This document shows, piece after piece, positions 33,583 to 44,711 of a stretch of 64,000 nt of DNA. The position numbers and the translations under genes are program-made. Positions within the stretch are counted from its first letter, which is position 1. Each line of letters begins with the position of its first letter. Source of the DNA: Symbiodinium natans. Lineage: Eukaryota > Sar > Dinophyceae > Suessiales > Symbiodiniaceae. The notes beneath the pieces are model-generated. The model ran no database searches. It was not told where the DNA came from and saw only the letters and a list, made by a program, of their open reading frames with translations. The stretch covers positions 483,113 through 547,112 of the forward strand of contig CAJNDS010002232.1 in NCBI GenBank assembly GCA_905221605.1, given 5' to 3'.

Positions 33583-33635
33583 CATGCCGTGCAAAGCGTG
33601 TTTCAAACCATATGAATGTTGTTGAAACCCATCAT
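33583..33635 (+). repeat. Minisatellite unit, left remnant
   Basis: GCCGTGCAAAGCGTGTTTCA and the following bases up to TGAAACCCATCAT match the units of the array at 46229-47334. It is the left half of a unit split by element A. Confidence 0.8.
33623..33635. other. Target-site duplication, element A, 5' copy
   Basis: TGAAACCCATCAT; the identical 13 bases follow element A at 35750-35762. Confidence 0.9.
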
Positions 33636-35749
33636 AAGCTTCTCGGCTCGGATCACATGTTTCTTTTGGTAGGGGGTCAACCGGGTTCGAGGCCAAACAG
33701 GTTCTCTGTTCAACTGGACCCCCTCCGGACGCTGTAGTTCTTGCTTCTGCACATGGTTTCTCAATACTGAGCCTGGGGAAGCCGCACTTCGGCGCCCATT
33801 CACAGATGCAATGACGATGGCGATATGTCAGAGACCCGTGCATTCAGGTTGTCCTCGGTGCACTCACTGGCCTTCATGGATCTGGTGTGGTATTTGCATG
33901 GCATTCTGCTACTGGATGTTTTTGGAGACGCCTTTGCCACTTGATGAGCTGGTTGCGCAAACGCAGTTAGCCCCACGGTTGGGAGATACACGAGTGACAC
34001 CTTCAAGCATCCTCACTGCAGGTCCGCTCTTCTTTATTTTACGAGCCGTGCCGGTCCCAAGTCCGGCAACCAGCATTCCTGGATGGGCCACGGAAGACAG
34101 GCCAAAAGTATTGCTGGTAGAAGTGAGGGTTGCTGCAGATTCCAGTGCTGCAGCGGGAGCCAATCAGGTTCGTGATCACCTGGGCTTCATGTGTGGGCGA
34201 AGATACTGGCCAGGCATTATGCACGCACCAACGCTTCGGGGCGGACTGCAAGGTACAGTGTTTTCACTGCCAGCGAGCTCGCGCCTATGCTCAGTGCTTG
34301 GTTTATTTATTTCGTATTTGCTTTTGTTATTCATGTTGTATGACTATTCATTGCCACTTACGGTTGCCAGGCTTTGCAGCAATCAGGCATTTTGGGATGA
34401 ATGTATGGCCACTTGCGGTTGTCAGGCTTTACGGCAACCAGGCCTATGGGCAGGGCGCCGTCTTCGGCCCATACATTGTGCTGCTACAGTTTGTCTCTAT
34501 GCAGATGAATTCGTTTTTGCTGAGGCGACGTCTGGGACTGCTCTGATGGCCCACCTCATGGTGCTTTCACCTTCGGTTGCAACAGCTGGAAGGATATGTG
34601 ACGACATTCGTTGTGGACAGTTCGTTCCTGTTTCCCACCTAGCCCTTCTGGGAGTTCGTGGGTCGGCCCATGGCGAGTTTTCGGGCAATGAGGCAACTTG
34701 CGCGATGCGACGAGTCACTGTAGTACCAGACTCTCCATGGAGGTCCTCAACTGTCTGCCCTATGAGTTTGGATCATCGTTGAGCTGACCATTTTTGACAC
34801 AGTTCTTTGCTTGTACAATGCATGTGCTGGAGCAGTACCGCACACTCACCCCATACTTGCTTGGTTTTTCTTGGCCACTTGCGATTGCCAGGCTTCACGG
34901 CAACCTGGCCTGTGGGCGGGGGCGCCATATTATCGGCCCTTCTATTCAATATGCTGCTGCTATTTTTTTAATTTTCTTCTCTGGTGGGTGCATTGGGCTT
35001 CCTCAACGTGATGGTCCCCTACGCTGTGTACCTGCCGCTGAGGTGTTCTTGGGATTGCTCTGATGGTTCTCTTTCCTCGTGGGGTGCTTCTGCTAGCTTT
35101 CTCTCGTGGAGGCTGCCGCTTTGGCCAAGCTTGCCCTTTGGGCAGGACGACAGAACGATGTGCCAATGTGTCTGTCATCGGTGGCTACGCTGCCCAAAAG
35201 CAGTGGTTCCAGAATAGTTGGCGGTACGCATGGAGGCTTGTTGTGGACTCCGTTTCACTTGAAATTGGCCTGTGGAGTGCATTTCGATGCTCTAGTGGAC
35301 TCTGAGTCCGTCCCTCCATGGAGGTCCTCAACTGACTGCTTTTCATGAGTGAGATCCATCGTTGAGCTGACCATTTTGTAGCTCAGTGCTGAAGTTGTAC
35401 AGTGTACAGGGCTTGCGCAGCACTTGTCTCGGGGTTGCCGTTTCCGGCCCCCTGCCCAAGGCAGAGTGGCGTGATGTGTTTTTGCTTTCTTCGTTTTGAC
35501 AATTCATTCACTGTTCAGCTGAGCTGTCACAGTCTACTCCCTAGTTAGTAAGCGCGAGAACGCTAGGTTGAGCGACTGTGAGCGCTGGAGACCCTGTACT
35601 GCACAGTATGTTGAACTTCGGTTCCTGTGCAGTTGCCTTGCATGTCCATACCCGAAGCTGTTAATCGCCGCCGCTGAGCGGCCGTGACACATGTCATGAG
35701 GTACAGCTAGCTAGTAGGTCAGACCAGACCGCTGCGGAATCGAGTCGAG
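33636..35749 (+). mobile_element. Non-autonomous LINE relative, element A (2114 bp)
   Basis: It begins AAGCTTCTCGGCT directly after its target duplication and ends CGAGTCGAG directly before the second copy. Its first 13 bases match element B with one mismatch, and its last 170 bases match B's 3' end. The middle (about 33811-34250) is a diverged relative of B's 39780-40080. A frame of 323 codons (33811-34782) is open, but the near-identical element C breaks it with a one-base insertion and other small indels, so coding is doubtful. A 60-70-bp unit with GCCACTTGCGGTTGCCAGGC occurs at about 34350, 34409 and 34873. No endonuclease or reverse transcriptase is present, so it must use enzymes of a complete relative such as B (inference). 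Confidence 0.85.
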
Positions 35750-35762
35750 TGAAACCCATCAT
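35750..35762. other. Target-site duplication, element A, 3' copy
   Basis: TGAAACCCATCAT, identical to 33623-33635. Confidence 0.9.
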
Positions 35763-35846
35763 GTGAGCAATTGTGTTGCACATGGGGGCTGCACTTCCCC
35801 CCCCCCTCCTAAGTGCAAAGCGTGTTTCAATTCTCATGAACCTTGT

Positions 35847-35859
35847 TGAAGCCCATCGT
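35847..35859. other. Target-site duplication, element B, 5' copy
   Basis: TGAAGCCCATCGT; the identical 13 bases are at 46229-46241. It differs from the duplications of A and C, so the match is private to this insertion. Confidence 0.95.
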
Positions 35860-36262
35860 AAGCGTCTCGGCTCTCAGCGTTTCGTATAGCGGGCCCCCAA
35901 TAGCTGACCGTAGTGTCCCTTCGGTGAGTTCTGTACTCTTCTCACCACTAGAAGCCATTCTGCCTGTTACTCAGATTCGCGTTGTGGCTCTGGAACTGGT
36001 TGCAGACTGCTTGCTGAATAGTCAAGACACTATTGACATTGAAAGTGCCCTGGACCTCGCAGGGCAACTGTGGAATCAGGATACTGCAGACGAATCCTTG
36101 AGGTTCTACCGAGAGAACAGGGACTTCAGCTGGTGGCCATCATTTCTGTCAGGTTCCCGTTGTTGTGTGCAGCACTTGAGCAACAACTTGCAACGACTCT
36201 TATCAGCCTGATCCAAGTCAAACCATGAATCTCGCTCTGCACTTGATATTCACAGTCATCCT

Positions 36263-36898
36263 TTGCCGCAGATGCATCCCCGCCTACGACAGTGCCATGA
36301 GGCGCACTGGTCGGCCGGATCCCACTACGTGCAGTCAACGGCCCCTAGGGGAGCCAGCTCCAAAGCCAGCGCACGAAATAAGAGAGGACCCCAAGCCCCA
36401 ACCCCCCCCCCAAATCAACCGAAGCTTCCATCCTTGCCCCCCCCATTGCAGCTCTCATCACCACCGCTCGCTAGTTCCTCTTCAAGAGACAGAATCCATG
36501 GAGTGCCGAGGAGTGCGCAAGGGCTCCTGGACTGGAGCGAATCAGAGAGCTCCGCACATGAGAAAAACATGCTCCCAGAGGACAGGACCGACAGTCCCAC
36601 ATTCGGCCCCAGCCCTGGGGAAGCCGATGGCCCAGGTCAATCCTCCAGCCCTGCACAAGGACCGGGCACCGATGACTCACTCTCGACGGACTCAGAGCCG
36701 CCACCACAACCTAAGGGTCGCAAGGTGGGCATATCGAGCAATGCTGTGGCTTACGCAATTTCCACAGGTTCATGTGCGGGCCTTATCACCAGACTTCTCG
36801 GAGACATTCGAAGCCTACCTCCTAGGAAGAGGCGAAAGAAGGCTGCAGAACTTCTCGCTAAGTGTGAGACCATGCAGGCCGAAACTGATGCTTGTTAG
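36263..36898 (+). CDS. Element B ORF0/ORF1a, small basic protein
   Basis: This frame gives 211 residues from an ATG at 36263. It starts with a Pro/Ser-rich, disordered stretch (PPPNQPKLPSLPPP near residue 48), continues with an acidic-serine segment (DWSESESSAHEKN), and closes with a compact basic segment (SLPPRKRRKKAAELLAKCE, about residues 185-203) likely to bind nucleic acid or act as a nuclear signal. The alternative frame over the same bases (from 36225) is also open and runs into the next ORF, but it is His/Arg/Pro-rich without structure, so I judge this frame the coding one. It could be an RNA-binding ORF1 product; no RRM or zinc knuckle is present. Confidence 0.5.
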   Translation: MPQMHPRLRQCHEAHWSAGSHYVQSTAPRGASSKASARNKRGPQAPTPPPNQPKLPSLPPPLQLSSPPLASSSSRDRIHGVPRSAQGLLDWSESESSAHEKNMLPEDRTDSPTFGPSPGEADGPGQSSSPAQGPGTDDSLSTDSEPPPQPKGRKVGISSNAVAYAISTGSCAGLITRLLGDIRSLPPRKRRKKAAELLAKCETMQAETDAC

Positions 36899-37355
36899 AG
36901 GCATCTACCGAAGGCCCTCTTTTGCTCTTCGAGGGCCTCACCGTAGACATATGTGGAATAAGTGCCCTGTCGCAGTTAGCTATGTTCGGCACGGAACGCC
37001 AGCCCTGATACCCAGTCAAATTCTTAACATGCTCGCATCCCAGGTGCAGTGTACCCGAAGCGGGAAACTCAGTGTAGCAGGATACATGGCCCTGCACACG
37101 ACTGTACTCCCATTGCCTGACACTCGCAGTAGTCTTACCTGCCCCAAACCCGGACCATATGCCCAGGTCACTTCAAGCCGAAGAGCCGCGGGTGCCGTAT
37201 TTGGCCCTACACAAAGCACCTGTGGGAGGACCTCGGGGTTTCTTAGTGCGAGAATGGAGATCCGTGTTGTAGAGTGGTTGTCGGGCCGCAGGAACATGAT
37301 GCACGCCACGCCTGATTGCATAAGCATATACTTGTGTGTTGTCTTTGCCGATAGC

Positions 37356-39122
37356 ATGTCAGATCAAAAGTGGCATCGATATCCCCGAGCTCGGGTCAGG
37401 CCCGACGGCACTAGGAGGCGCACCCGCAACGAACTGGCTGCCCGCAGTGCTCGCCGCAATGCCCCTGGAAACCAAAGGGAGAGAGCCGACACTGCGGCCC
37501 CCCGTGCTCAGGAGATGAATCAGCAGCCATGGCGACAAGCGGCCCATCGCGAGAGCCGACAGCCACACTGGCAGAATGCGAGGGGAGCCGACGCTCGGCC
37601 CCAAGATCAACTTCAAGACTGGTACTACGACGATGAAGACGACGACGATGATGAATACCAGCCGGACACAAGTGACAGGCACGAAGTGCATGCTACGGAG
37701 GACGACGAGGGCTACCTCAAGATCTGGTGGCAAGGAGAATGGTGGTTCCGGCAGAAGCCACCAGACCCACCGGCATCGCCAAAGAAACGGCAGCAGGCTA
37801 GCAGCTCGAGCGAGCAAAGGAGGCCTGCCACAGAGGGAGCCGCATCTTCGGCCCCTGCACAGCATGTCTCAGAGGGCCTCAAGCAGTTCGTCCCCCCTGC
37901 CCGAGACAGTGTGCCTCCCCAATCCTTGAGAGCCGTGCGTGAGAAATGGAACCTGCTGGCTATCATCGAAGATGACATCAATGTCCTGCGCCAAAAGAAG
38001 GTCGCCCTCATGTTCAAAACATTCTTCGAAATGGGGCACTTCGTCAAACATCATGATGACTTCCACCACTCGGAGTCCCTGAAGATCATCCCGGCAGCAG
38101 GCAACTGGAACCTTGCGTTTGCCATGTGCCTGATTTCCAGAGATAAGCTCCACTACGCGAACCACTCCACCTTCGGCACGGCAGTAGAATGCTGGTTATG
38201 GAGCCTGTCCAAAGATGCGGACTTCGAGCCCATCCTCACCCAGTTCGCCGGCATGTTGCACAGCGTGATCGCATTGTTTGAGGGCATCCCCATTTCGCTG
38301 CATGAACAGATCCACTGGTTCGATAGTCATCAGGACCTGGCAATCAAGTTCGACTACTACTTCCCTGCCGAGCAACTGCAGGACGATGAGCAAATTGTCC
38401 GAGTAGAAATTCAGGACCAAGCCAGCCAGGAAAGCAGAGATGACGACATGCCGGACAGGACCTACAAGCGCAGGGGATACACGGCTCCTGCCAACCGGAC
38501 TGCCGAGCTGGCTTCATCTGAGGCCTATGTGGAGATGGAGGTCGACTACCCTGCGAGGCAAACGCCACCAAATCAATCTGGCAGCATCCCCCACTCCCCG
38601 CGAAGGGTTGAGAGATACAACATCTACACGGAGACGACCTACGCCAGCAGCGATGGCACCTCTCTGCCCACGCCAGCACGCGATTCGGCCCCTCTGGGGG
38701 AGCCGACGAAGCTCTACTGGAAACTGGACCAGTCTCTCTCCAAAAGACTGTCAGTTGTTCTGAGGCACGACTCTGAAGACTTCGGCCTGACGTTCGACGA
38801 GGCAGGGTGGACCAAGGTGGCAGACCTTCTACGCACCCCCATTATGAAGGAGAAGGGGGCAACCTTCAACAACATCCGCTCGGTGGTCTACTGGAACGAC
38901 AAGCAGCGCTTCGCGCTCGAGTGGCGCGGTGCCGATCTCTACATCAGGGCGGTTCAAGGTCACTCCAAGAAAGGACTACGTGATGAAGCGGTCATGCGGC
39001 CCCTTGGGGATGCCGAGTTGCCGGAGCAACCAACTGGGACTTCTACAGCTCGATCCTGGCGAAGGGCATCCTCACGGGAGGCCTCTCCCAGTCCCGGACA
39101 CACATTCATTGCGTTTCCGTAG
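37356..39122 (+). CDS. Element B ORF1 with N-terminal half of a KptA/Tpt1-like domain
   Basis: From the ATG at 37356 the product is 588 residues. It starts with a strongly basic tail (RPDGTRRRTRNE). An acidic run (about residues 90-102) and a Trp motif KIWWQGEWWFRQ (about 122-133) follow, then a helical region (about 190-330) of unknown fold. The C-terminus is the N-lobe of an RNA 2'-phosphotransferase (KptA/Tpt1): LSKRLSVVLRH with catalytic-type Arg470-His471, GLTFDEAGWTKVADLL, then IRAVQGHS (Arg531, Gln534-Ser537). These are the family's signature R-H and RAxQGHS motifs. Known Tpt1 enzymes remove a 2'-phosphate from RNA using NAD+. The C-lobe is missing in this frame and continues in the overlapping -1 frame. 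The frame is open upstream to 36225, but the sequence there is not protein-like. Confidence 0.75.
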   Translation: MSDQKWHRYPRARVRPDGTRRRTRNELAARSARRNAPGNQRERADTAAPRAQEMNQQPWRQAAHRESRQPHWQNARGADARPQDQLQDWYYDDEDDDDDEYQPDTSDRHEVHATEDDEGYLKIWWQGEWWFRQKPPDPPASPKKRQQASSSSEQRRPATEGAASSAPAQHVSEGLKQFVPPARDSVPPQSLRAVREKWNLLAIIEDDINVLRQKKVALMFKTFFEMGHFVKHHDDFHHSESLKIIPAAGNWNLAFAMCLISRDKLHYANHSTFGTAVECWLWSLSKDADFEPILTQFAGMLHSVIALFEGIPISLHEQIHWFDSHQDLAIKFDYYFPAEQLQDDEQIVRVEIQDQASQESRDDDMPDRTYKRRGYTAPANRTAELASSEAYVEMEVDYPARQTPPNQSGSIPHSPRRVERYNIYTETTYASSDGTSLPTPARDSAPLGEPTKLYWKLDQSLSKRLSVVLRHDSEDFGLTFDEAGWTKVADLLRTPIMKEKGATFNNIRSVVYWNDKQRFALEWRGADLYIRAVQGHSKKGLRDEAVMRPLGDAELPEQPTGTSTARSWRRASSREASPSPGHTFIAFP

Positions 39123-42100
39123 ACAGAAGTGAATATCGGAATTACCCCGCGCATTGTGACATCGCAGTCATACTCTCCCCGAAAGAATCGGGGGCCCTTT
39201 GGTTCCGTTCAATGAACAACTACTATTTAACCCGGGGTGCCGATGGCAAGCTGGCCCCGCATTGTATAAAGGCCGTCAGGATCCTGGCGTCGGGAGAAGA
39301 AGTTTTTGGCTCTGATGGGCCACCGGCAGCTGACGTTGTCATGCAGGCCATTGTTCGGTCTCACTCTTTCAGGTCTTCCCGGGGAAGCCGATCTTCGGCC
39401 CCCAATGACCATGACCAAGACCGCACTGCAGCTCAGCGAGCATACACGGGGGTTGCACTGCATCATCGCATCCGTTGCACCGCTTCCTCTACCCATTGCA
39501 CGCTCCCCAACCCATCGATTATGCTGCAGGACTATGATCGACGAGACGTTCAAGGTCCCGAGAGTCAGTTCGCCAGGTTGAAATGGGGACACATTCTTCT
39601 GCTGGGAGTGTTATTGGCAGGTGGGAAAGGTTACGCAGGCAGGCTTCTTTCGCTGAAAAGCGCTAGACTAATTAAATGGCTCTGCACCAGGAGAATCAGA
39701 GGTTGCTATAGAAGGAGACCCTACATCCTCAGCACACACGCCAAGTGCACTACTAACCTATCTACAACACAGATGGGTGAGCTCGCCAGACGCACATCAC
39801 CGAGCCGCGCTGGTCCCAAGTCCAGCGGCTGGGCCCCAAGCTTTCGTTGTCTTCTCTGGATGTGGATTCTTATCCTTTGTGGAAGCTTCGTGACAGCACA
39901 TGGGGGTCGAGCAGACGTGAGGGTTACCACGGGTTCCAGTACCGTGGTGGGAGCCACACAACATCGGCCCCAACAGTCCAACAGAGTGGGCGAAGACACT
40001 GGCCAGGCAATACGTAATCACCGGAACAGCATCGGGTGGATTGCCAAGAGATCGCTGCGACGAGCTCGCGCACGAGCCTATGCCACAGGCGGCACTCACT
40101 ATAAGGGCACATGGTACACTAGAGAAACACTGACAAAAACCACAGGGGGCATGCACCAGCTGGGGCCGCAGGACCGGCCGGCTAAACCCGCCAAGCATCC
40201 CAAATCCGACAAAGCATCTCACCTTCGATGTCTCACATGGAACATGAGCGGGGGCTCGCAGGCGGCCTGGCAAGAACTCATGTCATGGTTAAGTGAGAGA
40301 CCAGATGACTTTGACATCGTGTTCGTGCAGGAAACACACTGGAAACAGGAGGGGTGCCGCACCTTCTCGTCCGGCCCCTGGTTCGTCGTCTCCTCAGGGG
40401 CTACTGGCAAAGACAAGTGCTCAGGAGTTGCCACTCTGATCCATCAGAATGTCTGCAAGCGAGATAATGTTAGCTACAGGGTTCTTAGGCAAGGCAGAGT
40501 ACTCTCGGTTCGACTACATCACTCACAGAACGGCTCCGATCTTCTGAATGTCTACCAGCATGTGTGGAGGACCAACATTGACAAAGCCGAGAACCTGAAA
40601 GCTCGAGCCTCAATTTGGGATGCGGTACGGTCTAGTATCATGAAGAGTCCACAACGGAACGACTTGATTCTAGCGGGAGACTTCAATTGCTCCATCCAAA
40701 CTTCGAGGGGATTGATTGGTAGCGCCGTCGTTGCCAAAGTAGAGGGATCGCCTGATGAAGATGACTTTCTAGGAATACTCCAGGACTTCGGCCTCACTCT
40801 CCTCAATACGTGGAATTGCACTCCGGCACACACGTGCGTGCACCAAGGCACCAAAACGCAATTGGATTTCCTCGCGTGCAGGGTTCAGCACGCGACTCGC
40901 ACCGCAAGACACAGCAGGCCCATGCATCAAGTCGCTCTAGGAAAGTGGAAGGCCAATCACCATATCCCGGTGCAGGCTCACATCCGCAGAGTCGCGCCAT
41001 GTCGTCTCCCGAACCCTGTCAAACCTACGATGGCGTCTAGGCAATGCATCCAAGACTCCATCGCGCAGGCAGACGATCGAGCTAAGCAGTTAAAACACCT
41101 TATCGACACAGACATTCAAAAGCTGGACCCTGACTTGCATCTTCACAGCTTTACGCGGCAGGTGGATGAGATCATGAAGGAACACATGCAAACCGTTTAC
41201 CCCCCAGAACCTGAGGTTGACAACCGCGTTTCGCAGAATCCGCAGTTTAAGCGCACCGCGAAAGAAATGTGGGCTAAGTACAAGGAATGGAAATCCACCA
41301 AAGCGGACAGCCTCATCGCAATCCTCCGGAAATGGAAAAAGTACACCGAATTTCGTGTGGCCTCTAAAGCGATGAAACAAACTGCCAAGAAAATCAAACG
41401 CGAAAAGCTGCAGGCTGTCGCTGAGGACCTGCAAGTTGCCGCCGCTAAGGGTGATCAACGGAAGGTGTGGATGAGCGCTAGAAAGTTAGCTCCCTGGAAA
41501 CCCTTCGCGCGCACACACATCCGCAGTGAAAAGGGAGAAATCCTCACTCCCAAAGAACAACTGGCTGAGCTCATTAAGCACAGCAGCAACAAGTTTTGTC
41601 AGGGAGAAGACTACTCGCCCAATCATCGAGTCACTGAACCCATTCTTGTTCAGGCAAAAGACCTCGTCTGGGCCCTAGGAAAACTACCATTTCGCAAAGG
41701 GGTGCCGAAGATGTCGGCCCCGGCAGCTGTCTGGAGACTGTGCCGTGACCAGGTAGCCAAAACGCTGGAGCCCATCCTGATGCGATCCTGGGGGGAAGAT
41801 TCCCTCTGCGTCATCCCACACGTGTGGAAAGACACATACCTCGTATGGTTACCTAAACCACAGAAAGACCCCAGCCGCCCGTCCGGGCTTCGTCCAATAG
41901 GACTCTCCCACCCTCTCTCGAAATCGATATGTGCTCTGTTGAGAGAACACATCCGACCACTTCTCGAGGACGCGCTGGTCACTCGACCACAATTTGCATA
42001 TACTGCCGGTAGGGGAGTCCTAGACGCCCTACTGAGAGTGCACAACCACCTGAGAGAGGCTAGGGCTTATGCGACCAAGAGCAGACAAAGTATCTATGAC

Positions 42101-43859
42101 CTCCACGCCGGAGCTTCGCAAGTTAAGTGCGCAGGTGGCATCTGTTTTTCCCTCGACCTTGAGGGGGCGTTCGACAACGTCCCTCGCACTGCTCTTGCCA
42201 CTAGTCTGCGACGCCTCGGGGTCTCCGAAACGCTGGTGCAACTCCTCATGCAGTTCCATTTTGAGGCCAGGTATCACTGCTCAGTTGGCACTCATGAGGA
42301 CTATGTCACGACCACACGAGGCATCAAACAAGGCTGTACCGTCGCGCCGTATTTGTTTGTGGCACACACAATTGCGATCATAGATACACTGGCGGAACGC
42401 CTTAGCTGGGACTGGGTTACGCAGCTGTTTACTTTCTACGCCGACGACGCCTTAGCAGCCTGGACGTTAAAAAGTGCCGAAGACCTTCAGGGTGCCATCG
42501 TTGGCATCCACAAAGTCGTGCAAACCTTTAACGACCATGGTATGACTCTCAGCGCAACCAAATCAGTCGTGCTGTGCCACGCCAAGGGGGCAGACGCGAT
42601 TAGAATCTTGCAGAAACTTAAGGTCTTCAAGGATAAACTCCCGCACCTCGCATTTATGCAACACGGCAAGCAGATTCTGATCCCCCTTAAGAAAACGCAT
42701 CAGTACCTAGGAACCATCATTTCCTACCGAGATGCCCAGGAGAAAACTGTTCAGCTTCGCATGCGTAAAGCAAGGGGTCAATACAGCCAGCTTCGTAAGG
42801 CCATCAACTCCAGACGTGTCACGCACAACCGCCCCAGGTACCAAATATGGAGAGCCGGGGTCTGGAGCTCAGCTGCACACGGGCTGCTGGCAGTGGGCGT
42901 TAGGCCCACGGGACGCAAGCATCTACGTGCAATGGCTGCCAGACAGATGCGCGCTATCGCCAAAAAGCCGGCGCATCTAACCCTGGTGACAAATGAGCAG
43001 ATCCAGAAGCATCTCAATGCTGAGGATCCCCTGCAAGCACTCGCTCAACAAGGCCAGAGGATGCACGACGCACTTGAGTTAGTTGCAGCAGAGTGCCCCA
43101 GCGACATAAGGGCCCTTCCACAGGTCCGGGCGCAGCTCGCGCTGGCTATCCACTCACTCCAATCAGTGAGTGCAGGAGAGCAGCTTCCTGGCGATAAGGA
43201 GTCAGACCCTTACACATGTCCGCATTGCAATCTGCAGTTTCGCACCGTCACTAGCCTTCGGCAGCACAAGGCATGGAAGCACCCAGAGGCTAAGCCGGAG
43301 CTGCTCCAGTTTGATCCGGCAAACCATGCCCTGAATGGTCTGCCACAGTGCGCCTTTTGTAAATTCAAATACGGGGCATGGATTGGGCTCAAAGCACACA
43401 TTGAAAAAGGATACTGCCCTGTTCTTTACCCGGAAACAAGTCCTCAGGGAGCCGCGTTCGGCCCCGAAGCAGATACCAACACCAATCCAACAGCTCCAGA
43501 GGCAACCACTGCAAGTGAGCCGCCTCCCATAGCCCAAAAGCCGGTTCTGGACGCTGCTCGGCAACAAGGCTGGAAAAGTCTGCTGGATACTGCTGTTGTG
43601 TCGTCACTCAAGCAACACTGCTGTGTGTGCAAGCGATGGATCGCAGATCCTACGGCTCTGAAGAGACACATAGTTAGAGCCCACAAAGACGTGTGGGCAG
43701 TCACCGCCAACGGCAAACTCGAGGAGAGATGTGCGCAGGTCAAGCCCCGTCTCCTCAGAAATGGCACCTGCCCTTGGTGCGACAGGTCCTCCCCCTCCAG
43801 ACATTACTTCCAATGTAATGTGATCTTCCAATGTGCCCTGATAGGACTACACTGTGAAC
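38987..43859 (+). CDS. Element B ORF2: KptA C-lobe, endonuclease, reverse transcriptase, zinc fingers
   Basis: The frame opens after a TGA at 38984-38986; the first ATG is 39212 (numbering from there). Before the ATG, SSILAKGILTGGLSQSRTHI and CDIAVILSP, and after it NNYYLTRGADGKLAP, form the KptA C-lobe. An endonuclease/exonuclease/phosphatase fold follows: TWN (Asn344), QET (Glu374), GDFN (489-492), HHIPV (583-587). The reverse transcriptase has LRPIGLSHPLSK, CFSLDLEGAFDNV and FYADD (YADD 1076-1079). Three C2H2-like fingers begin at about 1336, 1380 and 1470, and a CPWC motif is at 1520. It nicks target DNA and copies the RNA (target-primed reverse transcription). It is probably expressed from the ORF1 message by a -1 shift. 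No classical slippery heptamer was found in the 136-base overlap. The frame stays open to 45544. Confidence 0.88.
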
Positions 43860-44711
43860 ATGACGACGGAGGTGGTGAGCGTCTTCGGCGGCCTAATGCC
43901 GGGGCTAGCGACGAGCATGAGAGAGACCTCGAAACAGCCGAGAGAAATGGACCGGGAGACAGAGAATGCACCGAACAAACGCCCCAAAGCGGCCCGGCGA
44001 GGACAGCGGGGAGGCCGGCGGCAAATTGCAGACGAGAACCTGAACTCGGTGGTGACGCTCCTGGCCAATCTGTCGTTGCAGCAGGAGGACGCCCTGAACC
44101 GCCTACGCCTGGACACGTCCTTCACCTTTCACCTCCAGCAACAAGGCCCAGGAACCATATTGCTGCCGCTTTTCAAGGCGGGGCAGGAGTGGCAACAAAA
44201 ACAGAAGAAAGGAGAGAACGTCCCCCCGATGAGAATCGTCGCGCTGGGCCTCCTGTTAAAGGAGGTCGTGGCAAGAGTCCAACTGATGGTAGGCGATCCC
44301 ACGGCTGTGGAGAATGCGATGAAGCACCAGTGGCTCGACCAGCAGAAGCGCTTCGTGTATCAGGAGTGGAACTCGGCCACCAAAAAGGTGGAGCCGTCGG
44401 CGACAGCCAAGAGCCTGAAGGTGGAAGAGGCGACGGAGCTCATCAACCAGGTCGCCGAGCTATGTCTGCCGGACCTGGTCACCAGGTTCTGCGCCCAAAG
44501 GCGTCCCAAGCAAGAGCCTCAGGAAGGCGACAAAGCAGTGTTCCTCATCGAAGTCGCCATGAGAGACCCGAGAGCAGACATCCTGCATCAGAAACTGCGA
44601 CAGTTGGCCAACTGCGCGGTTTGGAATGTGGTGGGGGCGCAACTGCAGCCGCCAAACCAGCAACGCCACGGCCTGGCAATGGCACTGCAAAAGGCCCTGG
44701 AAAACATCTGA
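43860..44711 (+). CDS. Element B ORF3, nested 283-residue protein
   Basis: An ATG at 43860 opens a second frame inside the longer one. Its product is protein-like. It has a basic N-terminus (NKRPKAARRGQRGGRRQ) and then amphipathic helices (for example LNSVVTLLANLSLQQEDALN, IVALGLLLKEVVARVQLMVG and ATELINQVAELCLPDLV). The competing frame over the same bases is Gly/Arg/Pro-rich and featureless, so this one is the likely coding frame. It sits between the CPWC motif and the protease domain. No homologue is recognised. It could be a nucleic-acid chaperone or coat-like ORF product (inference). It might also be translated as part of the polyprotein by frame changes at both ends. Confidence 0.6.
   Translation: MTTEVVSVFGGLMPGLATSMRETSKQPREMDRETENAPNKRPKAARRGQRGGRRQIADENLNSVVTLLANLSLQQEDALNRLRLDTSFTFHLQQQGPGTILLPLFKAGQEWQQKQKKGENVPPMRIVALGLLLKEVVARVQLMVGDPTAVENAMKHQWLDQQKRFVYQEWNSATKKVEPSATAKSLKVEEATELINQVAELCLPDLVTRFCAQRRPKQEPQEGDKAVFLIEVAMRDPRADILHQKLRQLANCAVWNVVGAQLQPPNQQRHGLAMALQKALENI

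Larger units (their letters stand above)
35750..35859 (+). repeat. Single minisatellite unit between elements A and B
   Basis: About 110 bp with ATGTGAGCA..TG, a G-run/C-run pair and GTGCAAAGCGTGTTTCA, matching the array at 46229-47334. Confidence 0.85.

Noticed and set aside
33811-34782. 323-codon frame in element A as a confirmed gene
   Set aside because: The near-identical element C carries a one-base insertion and other small indels in it, and no domain is visible; kept only as a remark under the element.
36225-37355. N-terminal 377 codons of the 965-codon frame as coding
   Set aside because: The translation is His/Arg/Pro-rich and lacks structure, while a different frame at 36263-36898 is more protein-like. 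The ATG at 37356 starts sensible sequence.
43860-44711. Arg/Gly/Pro-rich part of the long ORF2 frame as a real domain
   Set aside because: Composition is that of an out-of-frame reading of GC-rich coding sequence; the other frame gives a normal helical protein.
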